Shown here: positions 10,968 through 13,258 of the stretch, in pieces
Layout: each line of letters begins with the position of its first letter
How positions within the stretch are numbered: position 1 is the stretch's first letter
NCBI GenBank assembly: GCA_031281115.1
Contig: JAITFV010000125.1
Coordinates: forward strand, 1-13,258
DNA length: 13,258 bases
Reading direction: 5' to 3'
DNA from: Oscillospiraceae bacterium
GTDB lineage: Bacteria; Bacillota; Clostridia; Oscillospirales; Ruminococcaceae
Program-made: the position numbers and the translations under genes
Notes under the pieces: generated by a model
Database searches by the model: none
The model's input: the letters and a program-made list of their open reading frames with translations, nothing else
What the model was told of the DNA's origin: nothing

Positions 10968-11105
10968 ATGAAAGCAGTTTTTAAATTCACGGTAATCGCA
11001 CTTGGAATCGCAGCTGTCGCGCTTTCAATCGTTGCAATCGCAAATCTTTGCAAAGAAAAATACTTTTGCTGCGAAAACGGCGATTTCGGTATGATTGATG
11101 ATTAA
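10968..11105 (+). CDS. 45-residue single-span membrane peptide with CC motif
   Basis: A short complete gene: AAGGAG 7 nt before the ATG, then a TAA at 11103-11105. The peptide begins MKAVFKFTVIALGIAAVALS; residues 5-27 are one hydrophobic span (or a signal-like segment), followed by NLCKEKYFCCENGDFGMIDD with three cysteines (C28, C34, C35) and an acidic end. There is no cleavage site I would trust. From memory, similar peptides recur in Ruminococcaceae genomes without known function. It starts 41 nt after the multi-hairpin element, so its leader may include it if transcription begins upstream. It is divergent from the flippase and converges on tadA. Confidence 0.6.
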   Translation: MKAVFKFTVIALGIAAVALSIVAIANLCKEKYFCCENGDFGMIDD

Positions 11106-11124
11106 TACCGAACTCCATCTTTAA

Positions 11125-11586
11125 TTAGTATTGATTGCGCAGTTTCTTAAAAAACTCGCTCAGAACCGCGCCGCACTCAGCTTCCAGCACACGGCTCCTT
11201 ACCATAGGTTTATGGTTCACGGGGTAGTCGTAGAGGTTGAAGAGCGAGGCACAGGCACCGCCTTTTTCATCGAACGCGCCGTAAACGAGGCGTTTTATTC
11301 GTGTGCTCGAAATTGCACCCGCGCACATCGGGCAAGGCTCTAAAGTAACATAAATAGTGCAATCCGTCAGCCACTTGGTGTCTAACCTGCGGGTGGCTTT
11401 TCGTATTGCGTTGAGTTCAGCATGCGCGAGCGGAGAATGGTCGCGTTCTGTGGTGTTATATCCTTTGCCGACTATTTCGCCGTCTGCGTTGTTTACGATA
11501 ACCGCGCCGACAGGAGTTTCGTTCATGGTTGCGGCCTTTTTTGCTTCCTCAAGAGCTAATTGCATATATTGTTCGTCTGTCAGCAT
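11125..11586 (-). CDS. tadA: tRNA(adenosine34) deaminase TadA
   Basis: A 153-residue cytidine/deoxycytidylate deaminase-type enzyme that converts A34 to inosine in tRNA-Arg(ACG), letting one tRNA read several arginine codons. The zinc site is complete: H55-A56-E57 (HAE, catalytic glutamate) and P84-C85-P86-M87-C88 (PCPMC). N26-to-E40 (VGAVIVNNADGEIVG) and the C-terminal helix (LSEFFKKLRNQY) are typical, and the length is normal. The ATG at 11586 overlaps the TAA of aspS by one base (TAATG), so it is coupled to aspS and probably uses the same transcript. This pairing of two tRNA-related genes suggests a translation-accuracy operon. Confidence 0.95.
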   Translation of the reverse strand: MLTDEQYMQLALEEAKKAATMNETPVGAVIVNNADGEIVGKGYNTTERDHSPLAHAELNAIRKATRRLDTKWLTDCTIYVTLEPCPMCAGAISSTRIKRLVYGAFDEKGGACASLFNLYDYPVNHKPMVRSRVLEAECGAVLSEFFKKLRNQY

Positions 11587-13258
11587 TATTTCTGCTCCTT
11601 CAATTTTAAATGCAATTCATCAAGCTGTTTCATGTCCACTTCCCCCGGGCTTCCCGACATCAGCTCGCTCGCATCCTTAGTTTTCGGGAACGCGGTAACA
11701 TCGCGCAAGCTCTTCGCGCCGCACAAAATCATTGCAAGCCTGTCAAGACCTATTCCCGCGCCGCCGTGCGGCGGGCTTGCGAACTTGTATGCGTCAATCA
11801 AGAAGCCGAACTTGCTTTCGATTTCCTCCGCGCTCAAACGCAAAGCCTTAAACATACGCTCTTGAAGCTCAAAGTCGGTGATTCTGATTGAGCCGCTGCA
11901 AAGCTCTGTGCCGTTTAAAACCAAATCGTAGGCTTTTGCGTAGACTTTGCCGAATTCCGGGGCAGACTCGCCGCTATCAAGATATTGCAAGCAGTCATCG
12001 TGCGGCATTGTGAACGGATGGTGCATAGCGTCCCACTCATTTGTTTCATCGTTGAACTCGAAGAATGGCATTTCAGTAATCCAAAGATAGTTATAACCTG
12101 TTTCGGGAATCATGTTTAATTGTCCTGCCGTTTGTGTTCTCATCGCGCCTAAAACGCGGGAAACTGCCTTGCATTTATCTGCAGCAATGAAAGCTGCGTC
12201 GCCTTTCTCGCAACCAAGCAACCTGCAAATCTCTGCAAGCTGCGCCTCGGTTGCAAACTTCCCGAACGAACAGTTTGGTGCTTCTTCATGCCAGCGGATA
12301 TAAGACAAGCCTCTTGCTCCAATCCCCTTGGCGAATTCTATGAGCTTGTCTATTTCCTTGCGTGTTAATGCTGCTGCGCCGCCCTTGGCGACAATGCCGC
12401 GAACAGCTTCTGCATCTTTAAACACTGCGAAATCGGTTTGCTTCGCAACCTCGGTAATATCAGTAATTTCCATGCCGTAGCGGGTGTCGGGCTTGTCTAT
12501 GCCGTAGCGGGCGATTGCTTCATCGTAGGTCAGGCGCGGAAGCGGAGTTGTAATTTCTATGCTCATAATCTCGCTCATGATGTGCTTAACAAAGCCCTCA
12601 AGCATTTCGAGTACATCATCAACATCTACGAACGACATTTCAAGGTCGATTTGCGTGAATTCAGGCTGGCGGTCAGCGCGGTTATCCTCATCACGAAAGC
12701 ACCGCGCAAGTTGAATATAGCGGTCGAAGCCCGAAATCATCAGTAATTGTTTATAAATCTGCGGCGACTGCGGCAGAGCGTAGAACTTGCCGGCGTGAAG
12801 CCTTGACGGAACTAAAAAATCCCGCGCTCCCTCCGGTGTTGATTTTATGAACATCGGGGTTTCTATTTCATAGAACCTGTTCGCATAAAAATAATCACGG
12901 GTGGCTTTAGCCAAGTTGTGCCGCAGAATAAGATTCTTTTGCAAATCGGCGCATCGGAGGTCAAGACTGCGATGCTTGAGGCGCAGCTCTTCGTTTGCCT
13001 TCTTTCCGCTGTGTATTTCGTAAGGCAGGGGTGCAGACTTCGACAAAATCTGCAAATCTTTCACAAAAATTTCGACGTCTTTTTCTTTGTTGACGTTCTC
13101 GCGGGTGCGTAAAATCCCGTTTGCCATCAGCACATATTCGTTTTTTGCACTTGCGGCGCGTTCAAAAACCTCACGCTCGGTAGTTTCGTCAAAAACAAGC
13201 TGAACGATTCCCGTTATATCGCGCAAATCTATGAAAATTAATCCGCCTATATCCCGTA
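11586..13258 (-). CDS. aspS: aspartyl-tRNA synthetase, 5' end outside window
   Basis: Class II aspartyl-tRNA synthetase, which attaches aspartate to tRNA-Asp. 556 residues are visible; the frame continues past the window edge (RDIGGLIFIDLRDITGIVQLVF is the interior of the N-terminal anticodon-binding OB domain), so a start near 13226 would be false. Class II motif 2 is FRDEDNRADRQPEFTQIDLEMSF; a bacterial GAD insertion follows (about 'TRYGMEITDITEVAKQTDFAVF' to 'AFIAADKCKAVSRVLGAMR'); motif 3 is GIGLDRLAMILCG. About 30-40 N-terminal residues are missing. It is bacterial type; whether it also charges tRNA-Asn was not determined. It is followed by tadA with a TAATG overlap. Confidence 0.96.
   Translation of the reverse strand, partial: RDIGGLIFIDLRDITGIVQLVFDETTEREVFERAASAKNEYVLMANGILRTRENVNKEKDVEIFVKDLQILSKSAPLPYEIHSGKKANEELRLKHRSLDLRCADLQKNLILRHNLAKATRDYFYANRFYEIETPMFIKSTPEGARDFLVPSRLHAGKFYALPQSPQIYKQLLMISGFDRYIQLARCFRDEDNRADRQPEFTQIDLEMSFVDVDDVLEMLEGFVKHIMSEIMSIEITTPLPRLTYDEAIARYGIDKPDTRYGMEITDITEVAKQTDFAVFKDAEAVRGIVAKGGAAALTRKEIDKLIEFAKGIGARGLSYIRWHEEAPNCSFGKFATEAQLAEICRLLGCEKGDAAFIAADKCKAVSRVLGAMRTQTAGQLNMIPETGYNYLWITEMPFFEFNDETNEWDAMHHPFTMPHDDCLQYLDSGESAPEFGKVYAKAYDLVLNGTELCSGSIRITDFELQERMFKALRLSAEEIESKFGFLIDAYKFASPPHGGAGIGLDRLAMILCGAKSLRDVTAFPKTKDASELMSGSPGEVDMKQLDELHLKLKEQK

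Noticed and set aside
1..13258. CRISPR array, retron, toxin-antitoxin pair or conjugation genes
   Set aside because: No regularly spaced repeats, reverse transcriptase, Cas, relaxase or type IV secretion motifs are visible; the RHH protein has no recognisable toxin next to it.
13226..13258. Apparent start of aspS at 13226
   Set aside because: The codon is an internal TTG leucine; the frame continues upstream with typical aspS sequence to the window edge.

Overview
The window looks like a chromosome segment of a Gram-positive anaerobe of class Clostridia, most likely an Oscillospiraceae/Ruminococcaceae-type gut bacterium. This is an inference from strong AGGAGG-type ribosome sites, sigma-A promoters with TTGACA/TATAAT boxes, and the protein families present (QueH, SpoVB/Wzx-like flippase, DUF935 phage portal, Clostridia-type small phage/element proteins). 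No 16S or species marker is present.

The window has two halves. Positions 1 to about 7650 are accessory DNA. (a) 26-1370: an AT-rich minus-strand two-gene unit, an unknown coiled-coil protein followed by a GIY-YIG-like protein, with its own consensus promoter and a perfect dyad in the leader. (b) 1684-1904: a 55-codon plus-strand gene with its own promoter, too short for standard ORF cut-offs. (c) 1950-2856: five minus-strand genes starting with an excisionase-like HTH protein, each overlapping the next, mostly by ATGA. (d) 2857-3105: a divergent control region with two widely spaced perfect inverted repeats and two plus-strand promoters. (e) 3106-6005: a small serine recombinase, a complete terminase large subunit, a portal protein cut off after about 177 residues, a 3' fragment of another gene in a different frame, and a holin-like protein. 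This reads as a prophage that lost its head and tail genes through one internal deletion. (f) 6112-7650: an operator-bearing promoter and an operon of five small genes, three with a nearly identical 18-bp ribosome-site/start module, ending at a strong bidirectional terminator.

A tRNA-Leu(GAG) gene at 7740-7826 points its 3' end at the accessory half and marks the likely border with ordinary chromosome. From 7884 onward the genes are housekeeping or core-like: queH (queuosine synthesis), an XRE regulator, a polysaccharide flippase, a 45-residue membrane peptide, tadA (tRNA A34 deaminase) and aspS (aspartyl-tRNA synthetase, 5' end outside the window). tadA and aspS form a TAATG-overlapped pair; with queH and the tRNA gene, this end is rich in tRNA biology.

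The strongest unexplained structure is at 10756-10927: six short inverted repeats arranged as two side-by-side modules, each a closing stem around three hairpins. The other observations to follow up are the prophage deletion junction near 5585, the AT-rich two-gene unit with its leader dyad, the 43/44-bp spaced operator pairs before the recombinase, the G9 tract that is both the end of the excisionase gene and the ribosome site of the next gene, and the repeated RBS/start module.
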